A stretch of 64,000 nt of DNA from Tessaracoccus oleiagri (GTDB lineage: Bacteria; Actinomycetota; Actinomycetes; Propionibacteriales; Propionibacteriaceae), in assembly GCF_900103275.1 (NCBI RefSeq), contig NZ_FNGP01000005.1:202682-266681 (forward strand), written 5' to 3'. Shown here piece by piece: positions 53,521-62,640 of this stretch. The position numbers and the translations under genes were made by a program. Each line of letters starts with the position of its first letter. Positions within the stretch are counted from its first letter, which is position 1. The notes under the pieces are model-generated. The model saw nothing but the letters and a program-made list of their open reading frames with translations, was not told the DNA's origin and made no database searches.

Positions 53521-54714
53521 TCAGCCCAGCAGTCGCACCCTCAGGGTCCCGTCGATGCGGGCCAGCTCGTCGAGCATGCCCGGCTGGGGGGCGCCCTGCA
53601 CGTCGGTGATGGCGTAGCCGATCTGCCCGCGGGTGGCGAGCGACTGGGCCCCGATGTTGAGGTCGCTGGACGCGAAGATCGAGTTCAGGCTCGCGAGCAC
53701 GCCGGGCACGTTGCGGTGCAGGTGCACGATGCGGTGCGCCTGGAAGGGGCCGGCGGCGATGTCGGGGAAGTTCACGGACATCGACGTGGAGCCGGTCTGC
53801 TCGTAGTCGGCGAGCTTGCCGGCGACGTAGCGGCCGATGTCCACCTGCGCCTCGAGCGTCGAACCGCCGACGTGCGGGGTCAGGATCACGTTGGGCATGC
53901 CCTGTAGCTTGGACACGAAGTGCGCGTCGCGCTTCTTGGGCTCCTGCGGGAACACGTCGATCGCCGCGCCCGCGATGTGGCCGCTGGCCAGCGCGTCGTG
54001 GAGCGCCTCGTGGTCGACGATGTGGCCGCGGCACAGGTTGAGGAACAGCGCGCGGCGCGGCATCAGCGCGAACTCTCGGGCGCCGAACAGGTTGGTGTTC
54101 TCGACCCTGCCGTCGACGTGCACGGACACCGTCTCGGACTGCTTGAGCAGCTCTTCGAGCGTGTCGACGCGGCGCGCGTTGCCCAGCGGCAGCCGGTCGG
54201 CGATGTCGTAGAAGAGGACGCGCATGCCGAGCGCCTCGGCGAGGACGGACAGCTGGGCGCCGATGTTGCCGTAGCCGACGATCCCCAGCGTGCGCCCGCG
54301 GACCTCGTGGGAGCCGGTCGCGGTCTTCTCCCAGAGCCCGGCGTGCATGTTGGCGTTCTTCTCGGTCAGGCGGCGCGCCATGGAGATGATCTCGGCGATG
54401 GCCAGCTCGACCACGGAGCGCGTGTTCGAGTAGGGGGCGTTGAAGGCGGCGATCCCGGCCTCCGCGGCGGCGTCCAAGTCGATCTGGTTCGTGCCGATGC
54501 AGAAGGCGCCGATGGCCCGCAGCGACGGCGCCTGCGCGATGACGTCGGCGGTCACGTCGGTGGTGGAACGGATACCGAGGTAGTCCACGCCGTCGAGGGC
54601 CTGGACCAGCTCGTCGGCGCCGAGCGCCGTGGAGTGGGTCTGGACCTCGAAGCCGCGCGAGGCGAGCACCCGCTCGGCCTCGGGATGGATGTTTTCGAGT
54701 AGCAGTGCCTTCAC
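53521..54714 (-). CDS. serA: D-3-phosphoglycerate dehydrogenase with ACT domain
   Basis: A 397-residue first enzyme of serine synthesis. The catalytic set is visible: R in CRGHIVD, E in FPQEP and H in TPHVGGST. NAD site VGYGNIGAQL and FCIGTNQIDLDAAAEAGI match the shorter E. coli-type SerA, not the long mycobacterial form with an intervening domain. The C-terminal ACT domain (residues 325-397) should bind serine for feedback control. NLCRG replaces the common NASRG, but the arginine is kept. GTG 54714 lies eight bases after TAGCAT. Confidence 0.94.
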   Translation of the reverse strand: MKALLLENIHPEAERVLASRGFEVQTHSTALGADELVQALDGVDYLGIRSTTDVTADVIAQAPSLRAIGAFCIGTNQIDLDAAAEAGIAAFNAPYSNTRSVVELAIAEIISMARRLTEKNANMHAGLWEKTATGSHEVRGRTLGIVGYGNIGAQLSVLAEALGMRVLFYDIADRLPLGNARRVDTLEELLKQSETVSVHVDGRVENTNLFGAREFALMPRRALFLNLCRGHIVDHEALHDALASGHIAGAAIDVFPQEPKKRDAHFVSKLQGMPNVILTPHVGGSTLEAQVDIGRYVAGKLADYEQTGSTSMSVNFPDIAAGPFQAHRIVHLHRNVPGVLASLNSIFASSDLNIGAQSLATRGQIGYAITDVQGAPQPGMLDELARIDGTLRVRLLG

Positions 54715-54728
54715 AAGGTGGAATGCTA
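54715..54728 (-). promoter_or_regulatory. near-leaderless promoter of serA
   Basis: TAGCAT at 54728-54723, eight bases before GTG 54714; no ribosome-binding site. Confidence 0.45.
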
Positions 54729-54761
54729 GCCCGCTCGGCAAGGCTCTCCGCAACGCGTCCG

Positions 54762-55496
54762 TCAGAGGGAGAGGGTGGCCTCGAGCAGGCGCACGGTGTA
54801 CTCGTCGCGAGGCCGCTGGAACACGTCCTCGACCGGGCCCGCCTCGACGATCCGCCCGTCGTGGACGACGCAGACCCGGTTGCACAGCTCGCGGACCACC
54901 GTGAGGTCGTGGCTGATCATGACCAGCGCCAGGTTGCGGGAGGTGACCTCGTCGCGGATGAGGCGGAGCACCTGGCCCCTCACGAGCACGTCGAGCGCGG
55001 ACACGGGCTCGTCCGCGACGAGCAGCTTGGGGTCTGCGACGAGTGCCCTGGCGATCGCGACGCGCTGCCGCTGGCCGCCGGAGAGCTGGTGGGGGAACCG
55101 CCTCGCGTGCTGCGGGTCGAGGCCCACCGACGCGAGCGCCTCCTCGATCTCGACGGGGGTCGCCCGTCGGCGCAGGGGTTCGGCGATGATGCGGTCGACG
55201 CGCATCCGCGGGTCGAGTGAGGAGTTGGGGTCCTGGAAGACCAGCGAAGCGGACCTGCGCAGTTCGTCGGGCGACCCGGTGACGATCGACCTCCCCCGGA
55301 ACAGCACGTCGCCGGCCGAGGGGCGGACGAGTCCGAGCATGAGGCGCGCGATCGTCGTCTTCCCCGAGCCCGAGCCGCCGACGATCCCCACCCTGTCGCC
55401 CGGTTCGACGGCGAGGTCGACGTCGCGCACCGCCACGAACGGCACGCCGCGGCGGGTGTAGGTGACCGCTCCCCCGCGGATCTCGATCAGGCTCAC
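54762..55496 (-). CDS. ABC transporter ATPase, peptide/nickel type (second)
   Basis: A 244-residue ABC ATPase: Walker A GGSGSGKTT, Q-loop VFQDPNSSLDP, signature LSGGQRQRV, Walker B LLVADEPVSALD and switch SHDL. It is much shorter than OppF and lacks the C-terminal oligopeptide (oligo_HPY) extension, resembling NikE in size. It overlaps the other ATPase by GTGA. Last gene of a five-gene importer operon. Confidence 0.9.
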   Translation of the reverse strand: MSLIEIRGGAVTYTRRGVPFVAVRDVDLAVEPGDRVGIVGGSGSGKTTIARLMLGLVRPSAGDVLFRGRSIVTGSPDELRRSASLVFQDPNSSLDPRMRVDRIIAEPLRRRATPVEIEEALASVGLDPQHARRFPHQLSGGQRQRVAIARALVADPKLLVADEPVSALDVLVRGQVLRLIRDEVTSRNLALVMISHDLTVVRELCNRVCVVHDGRIVEAGPVEDVFQRPRDEYTVRLLEATLSL

Positions 55497-56251
55497 AGCG
55501 TCCCCCTCGCGGCCGCGACGAGGCGCGCCGTGTACTCGTGCTCGGGGGTGGCGATGACGTCGTCGACGTCGCCCTGCTCCACGATGCGGCCGTGCTCCAT
55601 GACGATGATGTGGCGGCAGACCTCCCGCACGACGGCGAGGTCGTGCGACACGAACAGCGCGGCCCGGTCGGTGAGCACCTCGTCGAGGAGCCCCAGGATC
55701 TGCTTCTGCACCAGCACGTCGAGGGCGGTGGTGGGCTCGTCGCAGATGACCAGGCCGGGCCGGTTGATGATGGCCATGGCGATCAGCGCCCGCTGGCGTT
55801 GGCCCCCGGAGAGTTGGTGCGGGAAGGACTCGCCGACCCGCTGCGGGTCACGGATGCCCACCCGGGCCAGTTCCGCCTCGACGGTCAGCCGCTTGCCGGA
55901 GCGGCGCTCGTGCAGGGCGATGACCTCCGCGATCTGGCGCCCGACGCGCATCGTGGGGTCGAGGGCGGTCATGGGTTCCTGGAAGATCATCGACAGCTTG
56001 CTGCCCCGCAGTTCGCGGTACTCGCGCTCGCGCAGGCCCACGAGTTCCTGCCCGTCGAGGCGGATGCTGCCGGTGACGCGTGCCGTTTCGCTCAGCAGGC
56101 CGGCGATGGCGAGCGACGTCACCGACTTGCCGGATCCGGAGGCGCCGATGATGCCGAGACGGCCGGTGTCCTCGACGGCGAAGCCGACGTGGTCCACCGC
56201 CACGGTGTCGCCGAACCGCACGGTCAGGTCGTCCACTTCCAAGAAGCTCAT
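55493..56251 (-). CDS. ABC transporter ATPase, peptide/nickel type (first)
   Basis: A 252-residue ABC ATPase with Walker A GASGSGKS, Q-loop IFQEPMTALDP, signature LSGGQRQRA, Walker B LVICDEPTTALD and switch SHDL. Like its partner it lacks the oligo_HPY tail typical of OppD/DppD and is NikD-sized. The ATG overlaps the permease stop (ATGA). The pair should form a heterodimeric motor for the two permeases. Confidence 0.9.
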   Translation of the reverse strand: MSFLEVDDLTVRFGDTVAVDHVGFAVEDTGRLGIIGASGSGKSVTSLAIAGLLSETARVTGSIRLDGQELVGLREREYRELRGSKLSMIFQEPMTALDPTMRVGRQIAEVIALHERRSGKRLTVEAELARVGIRDPQRVGESFPHQLSGGQRQRALIAMAIINRPGLVICDEPTTALDVLVQKQILGLLDEVLTDRAALFVSHDLAVVREVCRHIIVMEHGRIVEQGDVDDVIATPEHEYTARLVAAARGTL

Positions 56252-57057
56252 GCGCGCTCCCGGAGCCGGGGGTCGAGCACGTCCCGGAGGCCGTCGCCGA
56301 GGAGGTTGAAGCCGAGCGTGGCGAAGGCGACCGCCAGACCGGGCCACAGCGCGAGGATGGGCGTGGAGAACAGGTGGTCCTGGGCCTCGCGCAGCATCCG
56401 GCCCCAGGTCGGGGAGTCCGGCCCGCTGCCGAGGCCGAGGTAGCTGAGGCCCGCCTCGGACAGGATCGCGATGCCGAAGCTCACGGAGGCCTGCACCCAC
56501 ACCAGCGGCGCGATGTTGGGCAGGACGTGGCGGCGGGCGATGGCCAGCGGTCCGAGCCCCGCGAGCTGGGCGGCCTCGACGTAGGGCTGGCTGAGCACCT
56601 CGAGGGTGCCGGCGCGGGCGATGCGGACGAAGGCGGGGATGGTGGCGATGCCGATGGCCATGACCGCGGTCCAGGTCGAGCCGCCCAGCGCGGCGGCGAA
56701 CAGAATCGCCAGCAGCAGCGCCGGGAAGCCGTAGAGGATGTCGGACAGGCGTGCAGGGATCTCGCCCCAGGCGCGAGGCAGCATCGCCGCGGCGATACCC
56801 ACCGGGACGCCGACGACCGCGGCCCCCACCACCGAGAGCACGCCGACGAGGAGCACGACCTTGGCCCCGGCCATGAGCCGCGACAGCACGTCGGAGCCGA
56901 ATGCGTCGGTCCCCAGCAGGTGCGGCCAGCCTGGGGGCGCAAGCCGCAGGGGCCCGTTGGCCGTCGGGTCGAACGGTGTCCAGAACAGGGCGACGCCCGC
57001 GGTGAGCGCCACCAGGCCGATCAGGAACGCTCCCGCCCAGAGCGACGAGCCCCTCAT
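56248..57057 (-). CDS. ABC transporter permease, DppC/OppC-like
   Basis: A 269-residue inner-membrane permease with about six helices. HLLGTDAFGSDVLSRLMAGAK is partly the family's conserved N-terminal loop; the EAA loop reads YVEAAQLAGLGPLAIARRHVLPN in outline. The C-terminus FNLLGDGLRDVLDPRLRERA is typical of the DppC family. The ATG overlaps the other permease stop (ATGA). Confidence 0.92.
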   Translation of the reverse strand: MRGSSLWAGAFLIGLVALTAGVALFWTPFDPTANGPLRLAPPGWPHLLGTDAFGSDVLSRLMAGAKVVLLVGVLSVVGAAVVGVPVGIAAAMLPRAWGEIPARLSDILYGFPALLLAILFAAALGGSTWTAVMAIGIATIPAFVRIARAGTLEVLSQPYVEAAQLAGLGPLAIARRHVLPNIAPLVWVQASVSFGIAILSEAGLSYLGLGSGPDSPTWGRMLREAQDHLFSTPILALWPGLAVAFATLGFNLLGDGLRDVLDPRLRERA

Positions 57058-58001
57058 GCCGCGGCCCGCTTCAGCCTGGGGTCCAGGAACTGGTACGCCA
57101 CGTCGACGAGAAAGTTGATGAGCAGCACCGCCCAGACCAGCACGAGGACGATGCCCTGCACGATGACGAGGTCCCGCTGCGTCACCGCGAGCAGCAGGCG
57201 CGAGCCCAGGCCCGGGATCGCGAAGACCTGCTCGATGATGATGGCGCCGACGAGCAGGGTCGTCACCTGGAGGCCGATCACGGTGAGCAGCGAGATCGAG
57301 ATGTTGCGCAGGCCATGGCGCCAGAGGGCACCGATCCGCGACCAGCCGATGGCCCGGGCAGTGCGGAAGTAGTCCGTGTGGAGCACGTCGATGACGGCGC
57401 TGCGGACGTAACGGCTGATCACGCTCGCCTGCACGATCGAGAGCGCACCCACCGGGAGCACCAGGTGCAGCGCCCACTCGCCGACCGAGTCCCAGTACGA
57501 GACGTAGCCGCCCGCCGGGAACCAGCGCAACTGCACCGCGAACAGCACCACAAGCCAGATCCCCGCCCAGAACGATGGCACGGCGAGCCCGAACTGCGAC
57601 ACCGCCGAGACCGCCACCCCGTCGAGGTGGCGGCGACGCAGCGCGGCGTAGGCGCCGACGGGCAGCGCGATCAACAGCGACCCGATCGTCGCGAGGCCGA
57701 CGAGCCAGGCGGACACCTCCAGCCGGGGCAGGATCATCTCGGTGACCGGGCGGCCCGTGATCTGCGAGGTGCCGAAGTCGCCGACGACCACGCCACCCAG
57801 CCACTCGAGGTAGCGCACGAGGAACGGCCGGTTGAGGCCGAGCCGCTCCCGCAGCGCCGTGACCTCCTCCGGCCGCGCGTTGGTACCGAGCAGGAAGTTC
57901 GCGATGTCGCCGGGCAGCGCGTTCGTCGCCGCGAAGATCAGGAACGAGGCGAGCAGCAGGCTGCCCAGGAACCACGCGAGCCTGATGAGCACGCGTCTCA
58001 C
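57054..58001 (-). CDS. ABC transporter permease, DppB/OppB-like
   Basis: A 315-residue permease with six helices and the EAA loop YFRTARAIGWSRIGALWRHGLRN (in outline). N-terminal RRVLIRLAWFLGSLLLASFLIF and C-terminal DVAYQFLDPRLK are family hallmarks. It starts at GTG seven bases after the binding-protein stop. Substrate is unknown; peptides or a metal-chelate are the usual cargo. Confidence 0.92.
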   Translation of the reverse strand: MRRVLIRLAWFLGSLLLASFLIFAATNALPGDIANFLLGTNARPEEVTALRERLGLNRPFLVRYLEWLGGVVVGDFGTSQITGRPVTEMILPRLEVSAWLVGLATIGSLLIALPVGAYAALRRRHLDGVAVSAVSQFGLAVPSFWAGIWLVVLFAVQLRWFPAGGYVSYWDSVGEWALHLVLPVGALSIVQASVISRYVRSAVIDVLHTDYFRTARAIGWSRIGALWRHGLRNISISLLTVIGLQVTTLLVGAIIIEQVFAIPGLGSRLLLAVTQRDLVIVQGIVLVLVWAVLLINFLVDVAYQFLDPRLKRAAA

Positions 58002-58008
58002 GGCACGC

Positions 58009-59520
58009 TCACTGGGACGAGGCGATGGTCGTCACGTCGAAGGCCAGCGAGGTCTGGTTCTCCTGGACGCCGGAGATCTCCGGAGTGGTGATGATGATGT
58101 TCGGCAGCAGCCAGAGCCAGTTGGCGGCGGCGTCCTCGGTGAGCAGCCGGGCGGCTTCCTTCTGCTTCTCGACGAACTCCTCCGGCGTCCCGCGGTCGGC
58201 CTCCGCGATGAGCTCATTGAAGACCGGGTTGTCGTAGTTCATGTAGTTGTTCGGCATCGCGTACATCGGCAGGTCCCCCGGCTCGACGTGGGCCACGATC
58301 GTCATGTCGTAGTCCTTGTTGGCGAAGACCTGCTCCAGCCACGTGCTGAACTCCAGTTCCTCCACGGCGGCCTCGACGCCCACCTCACGCAGCTGGGCCT
58401 GGATGGAGCGCGCCGCCAGCGGCGCGTAGGGCAGCGTGGGGACGCGGAGCCGCAGGGTGAGCCCCTCCGCGTAGCCGGCCTCGGCGAGGAGTTCCTTCGC
58501 GCGCTCGGGGTCGTAGGGGTAGAAGTCGCTGAGGTCCTCGTACCAAGGCTCGGTCGGCGGGACCATGGAGCCGATCAACTCGCCCTTTCCGCCCCACGCG
58601 GCGTCGACCACCGCTTGGCGGTCGACGGCGTGGTTCAGCGCCTGGCGGACCTCCTTGACGGCCAGTGCGGGGTTGGCGTGGTTGTAGGTGAGCACGACCT
58701 CGCCGTCGGTGTAGCCCTCGAGGACGACGAAGTCCTCGGAGTCCTCGAACTGCGTGATCGCCTGCGGGACGGTGAGATTCGAGATGATGTCCAGCTGGCC
58801 GGAGAGCATCGCCGTGTTCATGGCGTTCGGGTCCGCGTAGTAGCGGAAGTTGACCTCGTCGAAGTGCGTGGGCGTGCCCCAGTAGTTCGTGTTGCGCGTC
58901 AGCTTGACCAGCTGGCCCGGCTCCCACTCACCGAGGACGTAGGGGCCCGAACCGGCAGGCGTCTGGTTGAGCGTCGCGGGGTCGGCTGCGGGGTTCACGA
59001 TGATGCCCGACGGCGTCGACAGGGCGATCAGGAACTGGTTCGACGGGGTGTTCAGTTCGATCTCGACCGTGCGCTCGTCCACCGCCCGCACCTCCTCGAC
59101 CGGAGCGAAGTCGGCCAGGATCTGGCCGTGAGCGTCGCCGTCGAGGATGCGCTGGAAGCTGCTGACGACGGCCTCGGCGGTCACCGGGGAACCGTCCGCG
59201 AACTTGGCCAACCGGTCGAGGGTGAAGGTGTAGAGGAGGCCGTCCTCGGAGACCACCCACTCGGTGGCGAGCAGCGGCTGGGGCCGCTTCTCCGGGTCGA
59301 GCTTCACCAGCGTCTCGTACACGTTGTACAGGAGCACGAACGGCGTACCCGCGCCGGTGACGGTGATGGGGTCCATGCCGTCGGGCTCCCCCGTGGCCCC
59401 GACGTTCAGCACCTTCGGCTCCTGCTCGTCGATCGGCAGCGGGGACTCGGGCCGCGTGCACGCGGCGACGAGGACGACTGCCAGCGCGACGAGAAGAGTG
59501 AGCAGTTGGCGAGCGCGCAT
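58009..59520 (-). CDS. ABC transporter substrate-binding lipoprotein, family 5
   Basis: A 503-residue SBP_bac_5 protein with a lipoprotein signal (lipobox VAAC, C21) anchoring it outside the membrane. VTAEAVVSSFQRIL, GSGPYVLGEWEPG and VRQALNHAVDRQAVVD are family landmarks. It delivers ligand to the permeases encoded next. AGGAG lies six bases before the ATG. TAAGGT (59558-59553) is a possible -10 about 33 bases upstream. First gene of the operon. Confidence 0.93.
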   Translation of the reverse strand: MRARQLLTLLVALAVVLVAACTRPESPLPIDEQEPKVLNVGATGEPDGMDPITVTGAGTPFVLLYNVYETLVKLDPEKRPQPLLATEWVVSEDGLLYTFTLDRLAKFADGSPVTAEAVVSSFQRILDGDAHGQILADFAPVEEVRAVDERTVEIELNTPSNQFLIALSTPSGIIVNPAADPATLNQTPAGSGPYVLGEWEPGQLVKLTRNTNYWGTPTHFDEVNFRYYADPNAMNTAMLSGQLDIISNLTVPQAITQFEDSEDFVVLEGYTDGEVVLTYNHANPALAVKEVRQALNHAVDRQAVVDAAWGGKGELIGSMVPPTEPWYEDLSDFYPYDPERAKELLAEAGYAEGLTLRLRVPTLPYAPLAARSIQAQLREVGVEAAVEELEFSTWLEQVFANKDYDMTIVAHVEPGDLPMYAMPNNYMNYDNPVFNELIAEADRGTPEEFVEKQKEAARLLTEDAAANWLWLLPNIIITTPEISGVQENQTSLAFDVTTIASSQ

Positions 59521-59734
59521 GGGCTACTCCTGAGGGTCGGGTGCGATGCCCAACCTTAACCGGTGGCGGCGCTCCCAGTCCTGTCGGGACGCTGCGTGAT
59601 ACGCAATCGTGACCGGACTTGGAGCGCGTCGTCCGGCACCGGAGACGTGAACCCGGCGCGACGTAGTGTCGAGGACACCGATCGGCCGCCCTGGACCCTC
59701 GGACCCCGTCCACGATCACCCCCCGGGAGATGCC
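59521..59734. promoter_or_regulatory. intergenic region between the importer operon and epimerase fusion
   Basis: 214 bases without a gene. Leftward -10 TAAGGT at 59558-59553. TGCGTgatACGCA at 59593-59605 is a 13-bp palindrome that could bind a repressor. GGGAG at 59725-59729 is the ribosome-binding site for ATG 59735. No hairpin terminator seen. Confidence 0.4.
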
Positions 59735-61387
59735 ATGAAAGTCGTCGTTGTCGGAGCCACCGGAAACGTGGGCACGGCCGTGCTCCGCGCCCTGCGGGAC
59801 ACCGGGGAGGTCAGCGAGATCGTCGGTGTCGCCCGGCGGCTCCCGGGCGAGGACGTCGAGCCCTACTCGGGATGCCGTTGGGAGTCGGTGGACATCGCCG
59901 CCGCCAGCACCGCCGATGACGTGGTGCAGCAATTGACCGACGTGTTCCGCGGCGCCGACGCGGTCGTCCACCTGGCTTGGCTGATCCAGCCGAACAGCAG
60001 ACGGGAACTGCTGCGTCGCGTGAATGTCGAAGGCACCGAGCGCGTCGCCGCTGCCGTCGCGGCAGCAGGCGTACCGCACCTCGTCAGCGCGTCCTCGGTG
60101 GGCGCCTACTCCCCCGACGAGGCGCGCAGCCGCGGCGAGGTCGTGCGTCGGGACGAGGGTTGGGCGACCGACGGCGTCGACTCCTCGCACTACAGCGCGG
60201 ACAAGGCGGCGCAGGAGCGGGTGTTGGACCAGTTCGCGGCGGACCACCCGCAGGTGGTGGTGACGCGCCTGCGAACCGCGCTGATCTTCCAGGCGGAGGC
60301 GGCGTCGGAGATCCAGCGTTACTTCCTCGGCAGCAAGGTTCCGGTGCAGGCTCTGAAGCTGGCCAAGCCGTTGGCCCTGCCGCTGCCGAAGGGTCTCGTG
60401 CTGCAGGCGCTCCACGCCGACGATGCCGGACGGGCCTACGCTGCCGCCGTCGTGAAGCGGGCCCCCGGCGCGTTCAACGTCTGCGCCGACGACATCCTCG
60501 GGCCGAAGGAACTCGCCGACATCGTCGACCACGGGCGGTTCGTGGAGCTGCCCCCGGCCGCGGTCCGCGGCGCCGTCGCCGCGGCGCACAGTGCGGGGCT
60601 CGTGGCGGCCGACGCGGGCTGGATCGACATGGCGATGCAGGTGCCGATGATGGACAACAACCGGGCCGTCGACGAACTCGGCTGGCGCCCCCTGCACACG
60701 GCGGCGGAGGCGCTCACCGAACTGCTCGACGGCATGGTGGCCGGGGTCGGCCACCCCTCCCCGCCGCTGCTGCCGCGCTCCCCCGATGACGCGCCCCTGC
60801 CCGTGCTCGGCGAGCCTGCGGAGCGGGGAGCCGAGGCGGGCAGCGCCGGCGGTGAGGTGGAGACGGCGCACGACGTGCGCGAGCAGTTCTCCAAGGAGTT
60901 GCTCGAGCTCTACCTCTCCGACCACCTGACCGGCGCCACCGCGGGGGCGAACCGCGCCGAGCGGATGGCGGAGGACTTCGTCGACACCCCCGTCTACCCG
61001 CAGCTCGCCAGGCTCGCGCAGGAGATCCGGGCCGAGCGCACCTTCCTCCGCAACCTCATCGACGACCTCGGCTTCCAGCGGAAGGCGCACCGGCAGGCGG
61101 CTGCCTGGGCCGGCGAGCGGATCGGCCGGCTGAAGGGCAACGGCAAGATTCTCGAGCGCTCCCCGATGACCATGCTGCTGGAGGCCGACCTCATGCGCAG
61201 TGCCATCCACGGGAAGCTCGGGGTGTGGCAGACGCTCCGCGACCACGCCCCCGCGCTGGGCCTCGACCCCCAGGTGTTCGAGGACCTGATCGAGGCCTTC
61301 CTCGGGCAGGAGAAGCTGCTCGACGAGGTGCACCAATACGCAAGGCAACGCGCCCTGCGCAACGACCGCACGACGTTCTGGGACTAG
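59735..61387 (+). CDS. NAD-dependent epimerase fused to a ferritin-like helical domain
   Basis: A 550-residue protein of two parts. Residues 1-340 form an extended SDR: GATGNVG (7-13), SASSVGAY, and active-site Y153-x3-K157 (HYSADKA). A proline/acidic linker (345-385) leads to a helical domain (about 390-545) with LLELYLSDHLTGATAG, ERTFLRNLIDDLG and RLKGNGKILERSP. That second part matches, from memory, a stand-alone actinobacterial protein of about 150 residues with a ferritin-like fold. GGGAG is six bases before the ATG. The alcohol dehydrogenase gene follows after 26 bases. Confidence 0.82.
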   Translation: MKVVVVGATGNVGTAVLRALRDTGEVSEIVGVARRLPGEDVEPYSGCRWESVDIAAASTADDVVQQLTDVFRGADAVVHLAWLIQPNSRRELLRRVNVEGTERVAAAVAAAGVPHLVSASSVGAYSPDEARSRGEVVRRDEGWATDGVDSSHYSADKAAQERVLDQFAADHPQVVVTRLRTALIFQAEAASEIQRYFLGSKVPVQALKLAKPLALPLPKGLVLQALHADDAGRAYAAAVVKRAPGAFNVCADDILGPKELADIVDHGRFVELPPAAVRGAVAAAHSAGLVAADAGWIDMAMQVPMMDNNRAVDELGWRPLHTAAEALTELLDGMVAGVGHPSPPLLPRSPDDAPLPVLGEPAERGAEAGSAGGEVETAHDVREQFSKELLELYLSDHLTGATAGANRAERMAEDFVDTPVYPQLARLAQEIRAERTFLRNLIDDLGFQRKAHRQAAAWAGERIGRLKGNGKILERSPMTMLLEADLMRSAIHGKLGVWQTLRDHAPALGLDPQVFEDLIEAFLGQEKLLDEVHQYARQRALRNDRTTFWD

Positions 61388-61413
61388 CGGTCCCCGGCGG
61401 ACAGGAGGCAACC

Positions 61414-62604
61414 ATGAAGGCATTGACCTGGCAGGGCAAGCGGCGCGTGAGCGTGGAGACGGTCCCCGACCCCGTGCTGCGGGAGCCCACCGACGCCATC
61501 ATCGAGGTGACGTCCACCGCCATCTGCGGCTCGGACCTCCACCTCTACGAGGTCCTCGGGCCCTACATGGCGAAGGGTGACATCATCGGACACGAGCCGA
61601 TGGGCCGCGTCGTGGAGGCCGGACCCGGTTCGGGGCTCGCGGTGGGCGACCGTGTGGTGATCCCGTTCAACATCGCCTGCGGACGCTGCTGGATGTGCGA
61701 GCGCGGCCTGCACAGCCAGTGCGAGACCACGCAGGTCCGCGAACAGGGCACAGGGGCACGCCTGTTCGGCTACTCGGCGCTCTACGGGTCGGTGCCCGGC
61801 GGGCAGGCGGAGTTCCTCCGCGTGCCGCACGCCGACTTCGGGGCGATCCGGGTGGGCGACGAGCTTCCCGACCATCGTTACCTCTTCCTGAGCGACGTGC
61901 TCCCCACGGCTTGGCAGGCGGTCAAGTACGCGGACGTGACGGAGGGCGACACCCTCGCCGTGCTCGGGCTCGGGCCGATCGGGCAGATGAGCGCCAGAAT
62001 CGGCCGGCACCTGGGGGCGCGCGTCCTCGCCGTCGACCCGGTGCCCGAGAGACGGGCGATGGCGGCCAGGCACGGGATCGAGGTCTTCGACTACGGGGAT
62101 CCGGCCATCGAGGCCATCCGCGACGCCACCGGCGGCCGCGGACCGGACGCGGTCGTCGACGCGGTCGGCATGGAGGCCCACGGGTCACCCGTCGCGAAGT
62201 TGGCCCACCAGGCCGTCGGCCTGCTGCCCGACGCGGCGGGCAGGGCGATGATGGAGCACGCCGGCGTGGACCGGCTCGCGGCCCTGCACACGGCGATCGA
62301 CCTCGTCCGCCGGGGCGGCACCATCTCGCTCTCCGGCGTCTACGGCGGCGCCGCGAGCCCCATGCCGATGCTCACGCTGTTCGACAAGCAGATCCAGGTC
62401 CGGATGGGCCAGTGCAACGTCAAGGCCTGGATCGACGATCTCCTTCCGCTGGTGGAGGACGCCGCCGACCCGCTGGGAGTGGACGACCTCGTCACGCATC
62501 GACTGCCACTCGACGAGGCGCCCCGCGCCTACGAGATGTTCCAGAAGAAGAAGGACGGTTGCGTCAAGGTCGTCCTGGACCCGAAGGCAACCCTCGGCAC
62601 GTGA
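61414..62604 (+). CDS. zinc-dependent alcohol dehydrogenase, formaldehyde dehydrogenase-like
   Basis: A 396-residue MDR enzyme. Catalytic zinc ligands are C38, H60 and E61; structural zinc C89, C92, C95, C103 (CGRCWMCERGLHSQC). The Rossmann motif is LGLGPIGQM. The extra loop and GRGPDAVVDAVGMEAHG resemble glutathione-independent formaldehyde dehydrogenases (FdhA type), which oxidise formaldehyde or other aldehydes/alcohols with NAD bound. AGGAGG lies five bases before the ATG. It probably shares a transcript with the epimerase fusion. Substrate is not certain. Confidence 0.88.
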   Translation: MKALTWQGKRRVSVETVPDPVLREPTDAIIEVTSTAICGSDLHLYEVLGPYMAKGDIIGHEPMGRVVEAGPGSGLAVGDRVVIPFNIACGRCWMCERGLHSQCETTQVREQGTGARLFGYSALYGSVPGGQAEFLRVPHADFGAIRVGDELPDHRYLFLSDVLPTAWQAVKYADVTEGDTLAVLGLGPIGQMSARIGRHLGARVLAVDPVPERRAMAARHGIEVFDYGDPAIEAIRDATGGRGPDAVVDAVGMEAHGSPVAKLAHQAVGLLPDAAGRAMMEHAGVDRLAALHTAIDLVRRGGTISLSGVYGGAASPMPMLTLFDKQIQVRMGQCNVKAWIDDLLPLVEDAADPLGVDDLVTHRLPLDEAPRAYEMFQKKKDGCVKVVLDPKATLGT

Positions 62605-62640
62605 CCCGCGGGTCCCCGCCAGTCGGGCAGGATACGTGTC

